A stretch of DNA of 64,000 bases, taken from contig CAMRHE010000323.1 in the NCBI GenBank assembly GCA_947044405.1, positions 1,788,501 through 1,852,500 on the forward strand, given 5' to 3'. Shown here piece by piece: positions 1-8,350 of this stretch (position 1 is the stretch's first letter; every line of letters starts with the position of its first letter). The stretch comes from Leptodactylus fallax (taxonomy: Eukaryota; Chordata; Amphibia; Anura; Leptodactylidae). Below the pieces are notes generated by a model. That model was not told where the DNA came from. It saw nothing but the letters and a program-made list of their open reading frames with translations, and searched no databases. Both the position numbers and the translations under genes were made by a program.

Positions 1-252
1 CCCACCATTCCTGAGGAATTGGAGTTGTTAGTTTCAGCACCCAATATGGTAACTATGTAACTATGCTCCCTACTGTCAGCTGGGCCCACCTGACAGTAGG
101 GAGCCAAATTATCATATTGGGAGCTGAAACTAACAACATAGATTGCTCAGGAACGGTGGGGGCTAGAGAAAAAATTCCAACTATGCCTAAATCAGTGGAC
201 TGCGCCTATTGAAGGATGCAAAGAGGTGGAGGTGGTGAATGGTCCTCATTAA
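1..252. mobile_element. Kolobok/T2-like MITE, right part (family 'AGAGGACCTTTCA', copy K1)
   Basis: The window opens inside this element. It shares with the copies at 21867, 26767 and 59423 the paired segments 'cccaccattcctgag' and 'gtgggggctagagaaaaaattcc', and it ends 'ggtcctcattaaa', matching the inverse of the family start (TTAAAGAGGACCTTTCA). The interior is an imperfect palindrome around 'ctgacagtagggag' at about 75-110. TTAA at the terminus is the target site of the Kolobok/T2 group. The left end lies outside the window. No coding capacity. Confidence 0.7.
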
Positions 253-1665
253 ATGTTGATTTTCTCAACTTTAACACAAAAAAGGTACGTGCACTGTGTC
301 ACTCACTGCCCCTACGACTGCACCTAGGCGGGACAGAGATTTTGATGGTGGTGACTCCCTGTAATTATTCTTTGCATTCAGATACCTTGATCTCTACACC
401 AACCACAGATCTGGATCTTACAGTCTGACTCTGATCTTGGAGCGAGAGAAAAATTGTCACCCATCCAACGAGCAAACGGAGAACCTTACCCAGCTGCAGG
501 TTACTACCATTTCCTGCCAACATAGCGGCGCGCATGACAAAATCTCTCCCATCTCCATTAACATGCACTTTAAATTGTGACTTCATCTTGTGTCTGACCT
601 TTCGAGCACCTGTTCAATAACACCGAGCACAGAGCCGCCTGAGTTAATTGATGTCCGTGCTGAAATTCAGGTGTCCGTACACCGTGCAATGATTTGTAAC
701 AAGAAGCATAGACTGGTGTTCAGAGAATAGAAGAAGTCACGTTCAGTGGCAGTAAAAGTAGACAGACGCGTTTCAGAGTGGTGGGGGAGGGGAAGAGGAG
801 AAGTTTGCAAAAAGAACAAAAAATGGAAAGTTTCTTCCACAGCTCGGAGAATACTTTGTGCATGTTCCAGCTCGCACCTGTATATACGTTCCCTGCGCTT
901 TGTCATTACATCCACTATGTATATATCTACGGGGAGTCATAACGTACATGATCTCTTTGCATCTGGCTTAGGAGTATCCCCCATCCAGTCGCTTGATGTT
1001 ATTTTAATGTCTTTGTCAGGTGCAGCAGATACATCGATGACATTGCACACAGACACTTAAATAAATAATGGAATTTATTCTTTTTGTGCTTCGAGGCCGG
1101 AAAGCAGATTGTAAGGGATTGTATCATGTACTGCAAATAGACTTGTTTCTTTATCCACCAAAGATACCGGCTGTAGGGGAAGCAGATGTGATCCGGGGTG
1201 CACCACTGCGGACAGAAACTCTATTATCGAATGGGGACTTAGGTACTGAAAAGGTTAAAGGGGTTTATTAGGACTAGGATAATGATATCCGATCTGTGCG
1301 AGTCTGACACCGACTTCATCATCACAGTCTTCACGTTCATGGGTCACCTGGCCTGTTTGTAGGTCAGTCCCATTCAAGCGAATGAGTGTCAGCTGTCACA
1401 CAGACTCCACTCTGCTACATTGTTGCATCGGCCACAGACTTCAATCTGTTAGGGTATGTTCACATGGCAGAATCTGGCACTTATTTGTAGGCGGATTGTG
1501 CCCTGATTCTGCCTCGATCTTGTCGCAGACTCCCTGGCCGATTCAGCTCTGCTTCGGCATTCCACCTGGGGAAGCTAGGGATGGAAAATTAGGCAAAATC
1601 TAAGGGGGATCTGTCTCAGTTCTTCTTCATTTTCTGCCATCTAAATCGGCCCTTACATTGCTGTC
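253..1665. other. Unique-looking sequence, no established gene
   Basis: No transposon ends or tandem arrays were recognised. Both strands have only short ORFs. The most gene-like piece is the possible minus-strand exon at 490-609, listed separately. The region around 1300-1600 contains loose repeats of 'ctctgctaca' and 'gactcc' words that resume after the Penelope insertion at 3146, so this was one low-complexity block before that insertion. Confidence 0.5.
490..609 (-). CDS. Possible internal exon, 120 nt, unidentified
   Basis: Read on the minus strand, an AG at 611-610 precedes 120 nt open in one frame, followed by a strong-looking donor (G|GTAAGG, complement of 485-489). The peptide begins ARKVRHKMKSQFKVHVNGDG and runs on to a LAGNGSNLQL end without a stop. 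The exon length is 40 codons. Against it: the acceptor has only a moderate pyrimidine tract (CTCTGTGCTCGGTGTTATTGAACAG), and I do not recognise the protein. It could be a chance open stretch or a decayed transposon fragment. The strand agrees with the candidates at 45052 and 62785, which is weak support for a minus-strand gene. Confidence 0.25.
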
Positions 1666-1678
1666 CTAGTTTGCTGTA
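1666..1678. repeat. Left 13-bp target-site duplication of the Penelope fold-back
   Basis: The sequence 'ctagtttgctgta' is identical to 3133-3145. The adjoining host sequence on both sides is the same 'ctctgct'-rich low-complexity block. Confidence 0.8.
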
Positions 1679-1758
1679 GTATAATGTTGTACCGTGTTAG
1701 CCATTGAAAGTAGTGGAAGAGTGAAGAAATCAGGCGATACCTTTTAGAGGCTAACTGA

Positions 1759-1818
1759 GTATATTTATAAGTAAGCTTTCAGGAGTACTCGCTCCCTTCA
1801 TCAGACATGGTGTGATAC
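1759..1818 (-). ncRNA. Hammerhead-like ribozyme core, left arm
   Basis: This is the inverted copy of the motif at 3028-3087. On the minus strand it reads CTGATGA, a stem-II-like hairpin (AGGGAG...CTCCT), then GAAA and the palindrome AAGCTT. See the right-arm entry for the fold. Confidence 0.45.
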
Positions 1819-2071
1819 AAGAACTGAAAATTAACAGATTTTTATACACATGGTTTTCAAAGCATTTTAGAGTCCTTAAAAAAATTGCAATCTAAGTAGA
1901 GAAGTTATTTACAACAGGTCAAAAAAAACAGTCTGGAAACTTGTGGTGCGTGACGGAGGGATCAGTAATTCTTGCTGTTATCTGTTTGCTATCAGGAGGT
2001 GATTTGTGTCCCTCACAGGTCACACACAGTGTGATTTGAAGCTGGCATGAATATTGAGTTCAGTTCATGGT

Positions 2072-2410
2072 TCAAACATAGTGTGACATGAAGCTGGCAT
2101 GAATATTAAGTCCAAATTGCAGAGTTTGAAATTTTTGCATAAATTTATACTCCATTTCTTTTCTTTTCTCCTGTGTCTTAAAATGTCCCATTAAAACCAC
2201 AACCCGCAAATCTTCAATAGAGTGGTTTTCTCCGGAGAAATGTGCGGCCACTGGGAGATCGGTTCTGCTGTTATTAATGGTGGATCTGTGTGAGTTCATT
2301 CGTTGACTGAGTCTCTGCCCTGTTTCCCCCACATAGAGGCCTGTGGTGGGACATTGCACACACATTATGAGGTACACCACATTGGAGGACCTGCAGGAAA
2401 ATGTCCCCCT
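2072..2410 (-). pseudogene. GIY-YIG endonuclease C-terminal fragment of a Penelope-like element, left arm
   Basis: The minus frame from 2380 reads MVYLIMCVQCPTTGLYVGET and ends ...FMSHYV. The GIY-YIG hallmarks are VYL and, 10 residues on, YVG. They are followed by QRLSQRMNSHRST, the conserved Arg/His region of the fold, and by EYKFMQKFQTLQFGLN with the conserved Glu. In full Penelope proteins this domain follows the reverse transcriptase and nicks target DNA. Here the RT is missing and the frame runs upstream only to the fold-back centre. The reading frame is intact across the domain and matches the right arm almost residue for residue, which implies recent formation. The fragment has no start of its own and is probably not translated. 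Confidence 0.8.
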
Positions 2411-2423
2411 AATGTCCCCCTAG

Positions 2424-2774
2424 GTGCACAGAATTAGGGGGACATTTTCCTGCAGGTCCTCCAATGTGGTGTACCTCATAATGTGTGTGCAATGTCCCAC
2501 CACAGGCCTCTATGTGGGGGAAACAGGGCAGAGACTCAGTCAACGAATGAACTCACACAGATCCACCATTAATAACAGCAGAACCGATCTCCCAGTGGCT
2601 GCACATTTCTCCGGAGAAAACCACTCTATTGAAGATTTGCGGGTTGTGGTTTTAATGGGACATTTTAAGACACAGGAGAAAAGAAAAGAAATGGAGTATA
2701 AATTTATGCAAAAATTTCAAACTCTGCAATTTGGACTTAATATTCATGCCAGCTTCATGTCACACTATGTTTGA
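2424..2774 (+). pseudogene. GIY-YIG endonuclease C-terminal fragment of a Penelope-like element, right arm
   Basis: This is the mirror copy of the left-arm fragment. The open frame of 116 codons begins in the fold-back spacer, so MHRIR is not native sequence. Native sequence resumes at GTFSCRSSNVVYLIMC, where the Cys pair before and after VYL matches the Cys-containing linker typical of Penelope GIY-YIG domains. YVGETGQRL, the SHRST segment, HFSGENHS and a C-terminal FMSHYV follow. No frameshift or stop interrupts the domain. Function as a stand-alone nuclease is unlikely because the RT is absent, but the ORF itself is undamaged. Confidence 0.8.
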
Positions 2775-3027
2775 ACCATGAACTGAACTCAATATTCATG
2801 CCAGCTTCAAATCACACTATGTGTGACCTGTGAGGGTCACAAATCACCTCCTGATAGCAAACAGATAACAGCAAGAATTACTGATCCCTCCATCACGCAC
2901 CACAAGTTTCCAGACTGTTTTTTTTGACCTGTTGTAAATAACTTCTCTACTTAGATTGCAATTTTTTTAAGGACTCTAAAATGCTTTGAAAACCATGTGT
3001 ATAAAAATCTGTTAATTTTCAGTTCTT

Positions 3028-3087
3028 GTATCACACCATGTCTGATGAAGGGAGCGAGTACTCCTGAAAGCTTACTTATAAATATAC
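3028..3087 (+). ncRNA. Hammerhead-like ribozyme core, right arm
   Basis: The core CTGATGA (3042-3048) and GAAA (3066-3069) flank a stem-II candidate, AGGGAG-cgagta-CTCCT. GAAA runs into the palindrome AAGCTT, which could form the very short stem III typical of Penelope hammerheads acting as dimers, with cleavage after ...CTT (about 3073). Stem I could use AC/GT next to the core and ATAC (3084-3087) with GTAT (3028-3031). Hammerheads are an established feature of Penelope-like elements. The fold was done by eye; the inner stem I is weak. Confidence 0.45.
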
Positions 3088-3132
3088 TCAGTTAGCCTCT
3101 AAAAGGTATCGCCTGATTTCTTCACTCTTCCA

Positions 3133-3145
3133 CTAGTTTGCTGTA
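3133..3145. repeat. Right 13-bp target-site duplication of the Penelope fold-back
   Basis: Identical to 1666-1678. Confidence 0.8.
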
Positions 3146-4261
3146 ACAGTCTCCACTCTGCTGCATTTCTGACACATCTTCTGTTACTGACTTCACTTTG
3201 CTACATCACTGCACCTGGTCAGCTTAGTCACTGACTCATCTCTGCTATTCCAATGGTTCTCCTCTACTAATCTACTGATTCAACCCTGCTATTCCGCTGG
3301 TTCCCCTCTGCTAATCTGCTGGCTCACCTTTTCTGCTTCATTGTCCATCTCCGCTATATTGTTGGTTCTGTTCCACTGCACCACTTGGTCGACTCTGCTA
3401 CAATACAGACTGTGTTCGGCTGTCCTGTTTGTTCTTCTCAGTTCCTCTACATCACACTATGCTGCTGCATCACCTCCACCGTCCAGGTCTCTTCAGGCAT
3501 TGCCAAAATCATCAGACAGTGGTGTAGCAGATCCATCACCATTCTTACCTTTCCTATTGACTGGACATGTCCATATATATGTGTCACCATGGACATGTCC
3601 ATATATATGTGATTTTTTGATATTGTATCACAAAGTGAAATGCTATATTTGTCTATGTGTGGCCACCCAGTGGTTACCTTGTGAATTGCAACCCATCAGG
3701 GGGTTTGCTATCATGTTATGTTGTATTGAATTGGTTTCATAAGAATTTGGAGTTCTTAAAAACATCTGGATTGTATGTTTTGAGGGATTTTAGAGCAGCA
3801 TTTCCTACAGATTCACGTGAGTAGAAGTTAAAGGGTTTAGGGTCAGTAGATACTGTAAACATCACAATCTTTTGATGAAATCACTTGTAATACATCAGTC
3901 GATCAATATTCTGAAGGTGTACATATGAGATGTCAGAGCTGTCAGGTTGTTATAGAAGCCAGGCAGGAACATACTGTATACTCCTAAGCTGCGGGGCCCC
4001 CTCATTAGAGCCTTGATGTATGGCCGCAACATGATATGACGCCCGTCTAAAGCTTGTGCTGTGGTGAAGAGTCAGGATTAATAACAGAGCACAGAGCCAC
4101 GTAAATAATTAGGAAAGTCGTCAATTTCTAATAATCTCTTATTTTTTTGTTAATTTTGCTATGGATTGTATAGTTTGCATAGTATTTTGTGAATGTCAAA
4201 AATATAGGAAACAGATGGTTAGATAAATAGACAGAAAATAAGTATCGGATAGATATGACAT
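3146..4261. other. Low-complexity then unique sequence, no gene seen
   Basis: From 3146 to about 3420, degenerate words such as 'ctctgctaat', 'ctgctattcc' and 'gactcatctctgc' repeat irregularly, suggesting a decayed minisatellite. At 3563-3612 a 28-bp unit containing 'ggacatgtccatatatatgt' occurs twice. The rest is AT-rich single-copy-looking sequence. ORFs of up to 133 codons here have repetitive composition and no recognisable domain. Confidence 0.5.
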
Positions 4262-4299
4262 AGATATTATTATTATTATTATTTATTTATATATATAGC

Positions 4300-4573
4300 A
4301 CCATTAATTCCATGGTGCTGTACATTATTATATTAATTCCATAGTGCTGTACATTATTATATTAATTCTATGGTGCTGTACTTTTACCAGGCTGTACATT
4401 ATTATATTAATTCCATGGTGCTGTACATTATTATATTAATTCTATGGTGCTGTACATTATTATATTAATTCCATGGCGCTGTACATTATTATATTAATTC
4501 CATGGTGCTGTACATTATTATATTAATTCCATGGTGCTGTACATTATTATATTAATTCCATGGTGCTTTACAT
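4300..4573. repeat. 29-bp minisatellite grown from the LINE 3' terminus
   Basis: About nine units of 'ttaattccatggtgctgtacattattata', with small variants (ccatagtg, ctatggtg, ccatggcg) and one irregular unit near 4381-4395. The unit is the LINE 3' terminal sequence plus part of its AT-rich tail, so the array seems to have arisen by reiteration of the retrotransposon end. Confidence 0.8.
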
Positions 4574-4754
4574 TTGCGGATTTACATACGGTACATAAGA
4601 TATACAAAACAGATAATACAGACAGTGACCAACTGGCACAGCGGGATAGAGGGCCCTGCCCGCAAGAGCTTACAATCTATGAGGGAAGAGGGATAGAGAC
4701 AGAAGGTGGGGGAGAGACTGTTCAGGTGATGGTGTGGTGACAGTAGTGTTATTG

Positions 4755-4903
4755 GAGGTTGTAGGCCTTCCTGAATACGTGAGTCTTCAGGGCCTTCTTG
4801 AAGCTTGCGATTGTGAGGGACAGTCTTATGTGTCTTGGTAATGAGTTCCAGAGTATGGGGGATGCCCGGGAGAAGTCTTGGAGACGTTTGTATGAGGAGC
4901 GGA
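4755..4903 (-). pseudogene. LINE ORF2 C-terminal remnant
   Basis: About 50 codons are open on the minus strand. Visible are WNSLPRHIR and FKKALKTHVFRKAYNL, a pattern found at the C-terminus of many CR1/L2/Jockey-type LINE polyproteins. There is no catalytic portion. It is too short to assign to a clade with certainty. Confidence 0.6.
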
Positions 4904-4968
4904 TAAGAGCAGAGCGGAGTAGGAGGTCTTTGGAGGATCGGAGTTTACATGTGGGCAGGTAGCGGGAG

Positions 4969-4976
<8 letters not shown>

Positions 4977-5002
<26 letters not shown>
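4977..5002. repeat. (AAT)n microsatellite, LINE tail
   Basis: A pure run of AAT units forms the plus-strand view of the second LINE's 3' tail and marks the junction between the two LINE copies. Confidence 0.85.
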
Positions 5003-5178
5003 GTCCTTTAATAGTCCCACAATGGGGAAATTCAGTGTGTTACAGCAGCAAAGATAAGCAAATACAAATACAACATGTACAGGAATGTTCCAAGGTGAGA
5101 GGCATTACATTAATAGCAGACAGACAGATAGGACGTAGCAGAGGGGGGGGGGGGGGATTTAACAGGCAGAGAGATATT

Positions 5179-5529
5179 TCAGTTCTCTGTGTGTAATGAT
5201 CTCCGCTTAGGTCGGTGTTGGTTGTACAGCCTAACCGCGGTGGGGAGGAAAGACTTCCGATAGCGCTCCTTCTCACACCTAGGGTGGAGCAGTCGGTCAC
5301 TGACAGTACTGCTCAGCGCGATCACAGTCTCATGCATGGGATGGGACTTCTTCTTCTGCATGGAGCTCACCACGGACAGTATCCTTCTGTCACCCACCAC
5401 CTGCACTGGGTCCAGTGGGCTCCCCAGGACAGAGCTGGCCTTTCTAATCAGCTTGTCAAGTTTATTTCTGTCCCTGGTTGATATACTGCTCCCCCAGCAG
5501 GCCACTCCAAAGAAGATGGCTGATGCCAC
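5179..5529 (-). pseudogene. LINE ORF2 C-terminal domain
   Basis: 116 codons are open on the minus strand. Conserved-looking segments in order are FFGVACWGSSISTRDRNKLD, KLIRKASSVLGSPLD, VGDRRILS, SHPMHETVIALSS and HPRCEKERYRKSFLPTAVRL ending YNQHR. This is the C-terminal region that follows the reverse transcriptase in Rex1/CR1-like LINEs. It is separated from the RT fragment (5691-6255) by about 160 bp in which the frame is broken, so the polyprotein is dead. The same strand, order and spacing show the two fragments belong to one element. Confidence 0.75.
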
Positions 5530-5690
5530 TACCGAGTTGAAGAAAGTCCTAAGAAGTGCCCCCCGGATTCCAAAGGCTCTCAGCTTCCTAAGCAGGTAGA
5601 GCCTGCTGTGGCCCTTCCTGTACAGGACCTACATATGATCTGCCCAGTCCAGCTTATTATTAAGGAGCAAACCCAGGTACTTATAGGTGT

Positions 5691-6255
5691 TCACAATCTC
5701 GATTCCCGTCCCCAGGATGTCCACTGGTTTAGGAGGGCATCTGCCTTTACGGAAGTCACCACCATCTCCTTGGTCTTCCCCGCGTTAATCTTCAGGTGGT
5801 TCCGGTGGCACCAGTCCACAAAATCCCGGTTCAGTTCTCTGTACTCCCTGTCATCATCGTCTGTGATGAGGCCTACTATTGCAGAGTCGTCAGAATACTT
5901 CTGTAGGTAGCAGCTAGATGAGTTGCACCTAAAATCTGCAGTGTACAGTGTGAAGAGGAAAGTGGCGAGAACCGTACCCTGAGGTGCCCCCGTATTACAG
6001 ATCACGGTATCTGACACACAGTCTTGGGCTCTCACGTATTGAGGTCGATTTGTGAGGTAGTCTAGGATCCAGTTGGAGAGGTGGTGGTCCACTCCAGCAA
6101 GGCCCAGCTTGTCCCTCAGTAACCCCGGCTGTATGGTGTTAAAAGCACTGGAGAAATCAAAGAACATTATTTTCACCGTGTTCCTTGGTTTCTCCAGGTG
6201 AGACAGAGCCCTGTGCAGAAGGTGGATGATGGCATTAGGTTGCAGATATATGGAG
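5691..6255 (-). pseudogene. Reverse transcriptase fragment, Rex1/CR1-like LINE
   Basis: The open frame (total 201 codons, the first few derived from Tc1-A) covers the RT palm. Motif A is FFDFSSAFNTI with its catalytic Asp. Then comes LDYLTNRPQYVRAQD. Motif B is GAPQGTVLATFLFTLYTADF. Motif C is YSDDSAIVG with both catalytic Asp residues, and HLKINAGKTKEMVV follows. The N-terminal endonuclease and the fingers region are missing. The apparent start MSFSKLLAMTVLV is encoded by the Tc1-A terminal repeat and is an artefact of the junction. GAPQG and FSSAFNTI favour the Rex1/CR1 side of the non-LTR tree. Catalytic residues remain, but the element cannot act without the rest of the protein. Confidence 0.85.
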
Positions 6256-6442
6256 GGGACAAGTACAGTCATGGCCAAAAGTTTTGAGAATGACACAAAT
6301 ATTATATTTTCACATGATCTGCTGCCCTCTGGTTTTTATGTGTGTTTGTCAGATGTTTTTATCACATACAGAAATAGAATTGCATTCATATTATGAGTAA
6401 CAGAAGCTTATATTGACAGTTAGAATGAGTTACTGCGGCAAG

Positions 6443-7559
6443 TCAATATTTGCAGTGTTGACCCTTCTTCTTCAGGACCTCTGCAATTCTCCCTGGCATG
6501 CTCTCAATCAACTTCTGGAGCAAATCCTGACTGATAGCAGTCCATTCTTGCAGAATCAATGCTTTAATTTTGTCTGAATTTGTTGGTTTTTGTTTATCAC
6601 AAGGCATTATGGGAAAGGAGCTGGGGAGCTCATGCGCCCTCTGTTGGATGTAACAAATCCTCAATTTGCTTTTGACTCACCGAGCCTTGAGACAGCAAAA
6701 GGGATTTTAGGGTTTTTGTTTGTCCACCCGTCTCTTGATGATTGACCACAAGTTCTCAATGGGATTAAGATCTGGGGAGTTTCCAGGCCATGGACCCAAA
6801 ATCTCTATGTTTTGTTCCCTGAGCCATTTAGTTATCACCTTTGCTTTATGGCAAGGTGCTCCATCATGCTGGAAAAGGCATTGTTTAGCGCCAAACTGCT
6901 CTTGGACGGTTGGGAGAAGTTGCTCTTGGAGGACATTCTGGTACCATTCTTTATTCATGGCTGTGTTTTTAGGCAAGACTGTGAGAGAGCCACACATGAA
7001 TGGTTTCAGGATGCTTTACAGTTGGCATGAGACAAGACTGGTGGTAGCGCTCACCTCTTCTTCTCCGAATAAGCTGTTTTCCAGATGTTCCAAACAATCG
7101 AAAAGGGGATTCATCACAGAAAATGACTTTACCCCAGTCCTCAGCAGTCCACTCCCTGTACCTTTTGCAGAATATCAGTCTGTCCCTGATGTTTTTTCTG
7201 GAGAGAAGTGGCTTCTTTGCTGCCCTCCTTGAGACCAGGCCTTGCTCCAAGAGTCTCCGCCTCACAGTGCGTGCAGATGCACTCACACCTGCCTGCTGCC
7301 AGTCCTCAGCAAGCTCTGCACTGCTGGTAGCCCGATCCCGCAGCTGAAACACTTTTAAGAGACGGTCCTGCCGCTTGCTGGTCTTTCTTGGGCGCCCTGG
7401 AGCCTTTTTGGCACCAATGGAACCTCTCTCCTTGAAGTTCTTGATGATGCGATAGATTGTTGACTGAGGTGCAATCTTTCTAGCTGCAATACTCTTCCCA
7501 GTTAGGCCATTTTTGTGCAGTGCAATGATGACTGCACGTGTTTCTTTAGAGATAACCAT
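6443..7559 (-). pseudogene. Tc1-like transposase, DDE/D, disrupted
   Basis: The likely start is MVISKETRAVIIALHKNG at 7559, because the upstream in-frame Met sits in leader sequence. An N-terminal paired-like HTH (LTGKSIAARKIAPQSTIYRI) is followed by the GRPRKT motif and a second HTH with RTVRRRLLEQGL. Catalytic residues: first Asp in VIFCDESPF, second in FQHDGAPCH, Glu in [12 protein letters not shown] count 35 residues between the second Asp and Glu, one more than the usual 34. Damage: the frame is lost near 6970-7000 (after HPETIHVW), and the SINE-like insertion at 6596-6710 splits VDKQKP from TNSDK. Joining across the 11-bp duplication restores the frame at that point, so the insertion came after the transposon landed. 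The C-terminus KKKGQHCKY is intact. Confidence 0.88.
6585..6721 (-). mobile_element. 115-bp SINE-like insertion with 11-bp target duplication
   Basis: The direct repeat 'ggtttttgttt' (6585-6595 and 6711-6721) flanks 115 bp (6596-6710) that is foreign to the transposase. Part of the insert, from 'atcacaaggcattatggg' to 'gatcctcaatt', recurs at about 61093-61166, so it is a dispersed family. The shared boundary 'atcacaagg' suggests a fixed end there, the 3' end on the minus strand (...ccttgtgat). No poly(A), and no clear A or B box. It could be a SINE or a heavily 5'-truncated LINE tail. Confidence 0.7.
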
Positions 7560-7968
7560 GGTTAACAGAAGAGAAACAATGATGGCAAGCACCAGCCTCC
7601 TTTTAAAGTGTCCAGTGGTGTCATTCTTACTTAATCATGACAGATTGATCTCCAGCCCTGTCCTCATCAACACCCACACCTGTGTTAATGGAGCAATCAC
7701 TGAAACGATGTTAGGTGGTCCTTTTAAGGCAGGGCTGCAATGATGTTGAAATGTGTTTTGGGGGATAAAGTTCATTTTCTAGGCAAATATTGACTTTGCA
7801 AGTAATTGCTGTTAAGCTGATCACTCTTTATAACATCCTGGAGTATATGCAAATTGCCATTAGAAAAACTGAAGCAGTAGACTTTGTAAAAATTAATATT
7901 TGTATCATTCTCAAAACTTTTGGCCATGACTGTAGATATGATGTAGATAGGTATGAGATAGATTGATA

Positions 7969-7976
7969 GATAGATA
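7969..7976. repeat. Left 8-bp target duplication of hAT-1
   Basis: 'gatagata' here matches 10516-10523. The insertion fell in a GATA-rich tract, so coincidence is possible, but the element termini support it. Confidence 0.6.
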
Positions 7977-8214
7977 CAGTGGTGAACCTAGCCTCTTTGC
8001 TGCCTGAGGCAGACTATAGAAAGACGCCCCCCCCCCCCAAAAAAAAACAAAAAACTGAGTTTCCATGCTACTAGTTTGACACACTGTTATCGTCGCACAA
8101 TATACACAATACACAAAGTTATAAAACAGTTTTTAAGAATTCTTCTTCCTGTATTACTTCAGTATCAGATCAACAACACGGCATTAACAATGAAAGTAAC
8201 TTCACACATCTTCT

Positions 8215-8350
8215 GCTTGGTGGATGGACGAGCCCACGTGGCCCCCATTCTCTATAATAGGAGCCCCGCAGATAGCTGAGTACTGGATTTTGGGTATCTT
8301 TGGCACTCCCATTGAAGTGAATGAGAGCCACGCGGGTTTGTCCATCCACC
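8215..8350. repeat. Fold-back (about 27-bp imperfect arms) inside hAT-1
   Basis: The arm 'cttggtggatggacgagccc' near 8217 is mirrored by 'gtttgtccatccaccaag' ending near 8351, with further pairing of 'cacgtggc' and 'gccacgcg'. It looks like a short nested MITE. Confidence 0.55.

Larger units (their letters stand above)
1666..3145. mobile_element. Penelope-like fold-back element with 13-bp target duplication
   Basis: Two inverted arms (about 1712-2412 and 2434-3134) flank a 21-nt spacer. By eye I find only four substitutions between them over about 700 bp. The whole unit is bounded by an identical 13-bp direct repeat, 'ctagtttgctgta', at 1666-1678 and 3133-3145, so it seems to have inserted as one piece. 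Each arm carries the 3' part of a GIY-YIG endonuclease ORF, then a 3' region with a hammerhead-like core. The left end has about 33 nt (1679-1711) not mirrored on the right. Penelope-like elements are known to occur as inverted or tandem partial copies; here both arms are truncated just upstream of the GIY-YIG domain and no reverse transcriptase is present. Confidence 0.8.
4262..4974 (-). mobile_element. LINE 3' end (CR1/L2-like), minus strand, 5'-truncated
   Basis: Read on the minus strand, about 4903 to 4755 encodes a typical non-LTR retrotransposon C-terminus: ...ASPILWNSLPRHIR, then SFKKALKTHVFRKAYNL. A 3' UTR follows with 'attgtaagctcttgcgggca' and the terminal 'gcaccatggaattaatgg', then an (AAT)n tail seen on the plus strand as TTATTATTATT at 4267-4282. 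The reverse-transcriptase part is gone; the second LINE adjoins at 4975. The tail is expanded into a minisatellite, listed separately. CR1/L2 is my best guess for the clade. Confidence 0.65.
4975..6258 (-). mobile_element. LINE (Rex1/CR1-like), minus strand, truncated inside the reverse transcriptase
   Basis: The 3' end is at 4975 with an (ATT)n tail, preceded on the minus strand by 'cattgtgggactattaaagg', close to Rex-type 3' ends. Moving 5', the C-terminal region and then a reverse-transcriptase fragment are encoded. The 5' limit is at about 6258, next to Tc1-A. The sequence beyond Tc1-A (after 7934) is not LINE, so Tc1-A did not simply split a longer LINE. Either the LINE was 5'-truncated on insertion or a deletion followed. 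It lies directly against the older LINE end at 4974. Confidence 0.75.
6264..7934 (-). mobile_element. Tc1-like transposon Tc1-A (DD35E-type spacing), TA-flanked
   Basis: The element (6266-7932) has matching terminal inverted repeats beginning 'cagtcatggccaaaagtttt' and a duplicated TA at 6264-6265 and 7933-7934. The repeats agree for about 40 bp. The length of 1667 bp includes a 115-bp later insertion, so the original was about 1.54 kb. The transposase is on the minus strand and is broken. Confidence 0.9.

Noticed and set aside
3563..3600. Two GGACATGTCC sites resembling p53 half-sites
   Set aside because: They are 28 bp apart because a 28-bp unit is duplicated; this is too far apart for a normal paired response element.
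3341..3742. 133-codon plus-strand ORF
   Set aside because: It spans low-complexity 'ctctgc' sequence and the 'ggacatgtccatatatatgt' duplication; no recognisable domain.
5691..6296. MSFSKLLAMTVLV taken as the natural start of the LINE ORF
   Set aside because: These codons are read from the Tc1-A terminal repeat (6266 onward); the LINE begins near 6258.
6720..7232. 170-codon plus-strand ORF antisense to the Tc1-A transposase
   Set aside because: Shadow of the transposase; the minus frame carries the conserved catalytic motifs. The same holds for plus-strand ORFs over Tc1-C and minus-strand ORFs over Tc1-B and Tc1-D.
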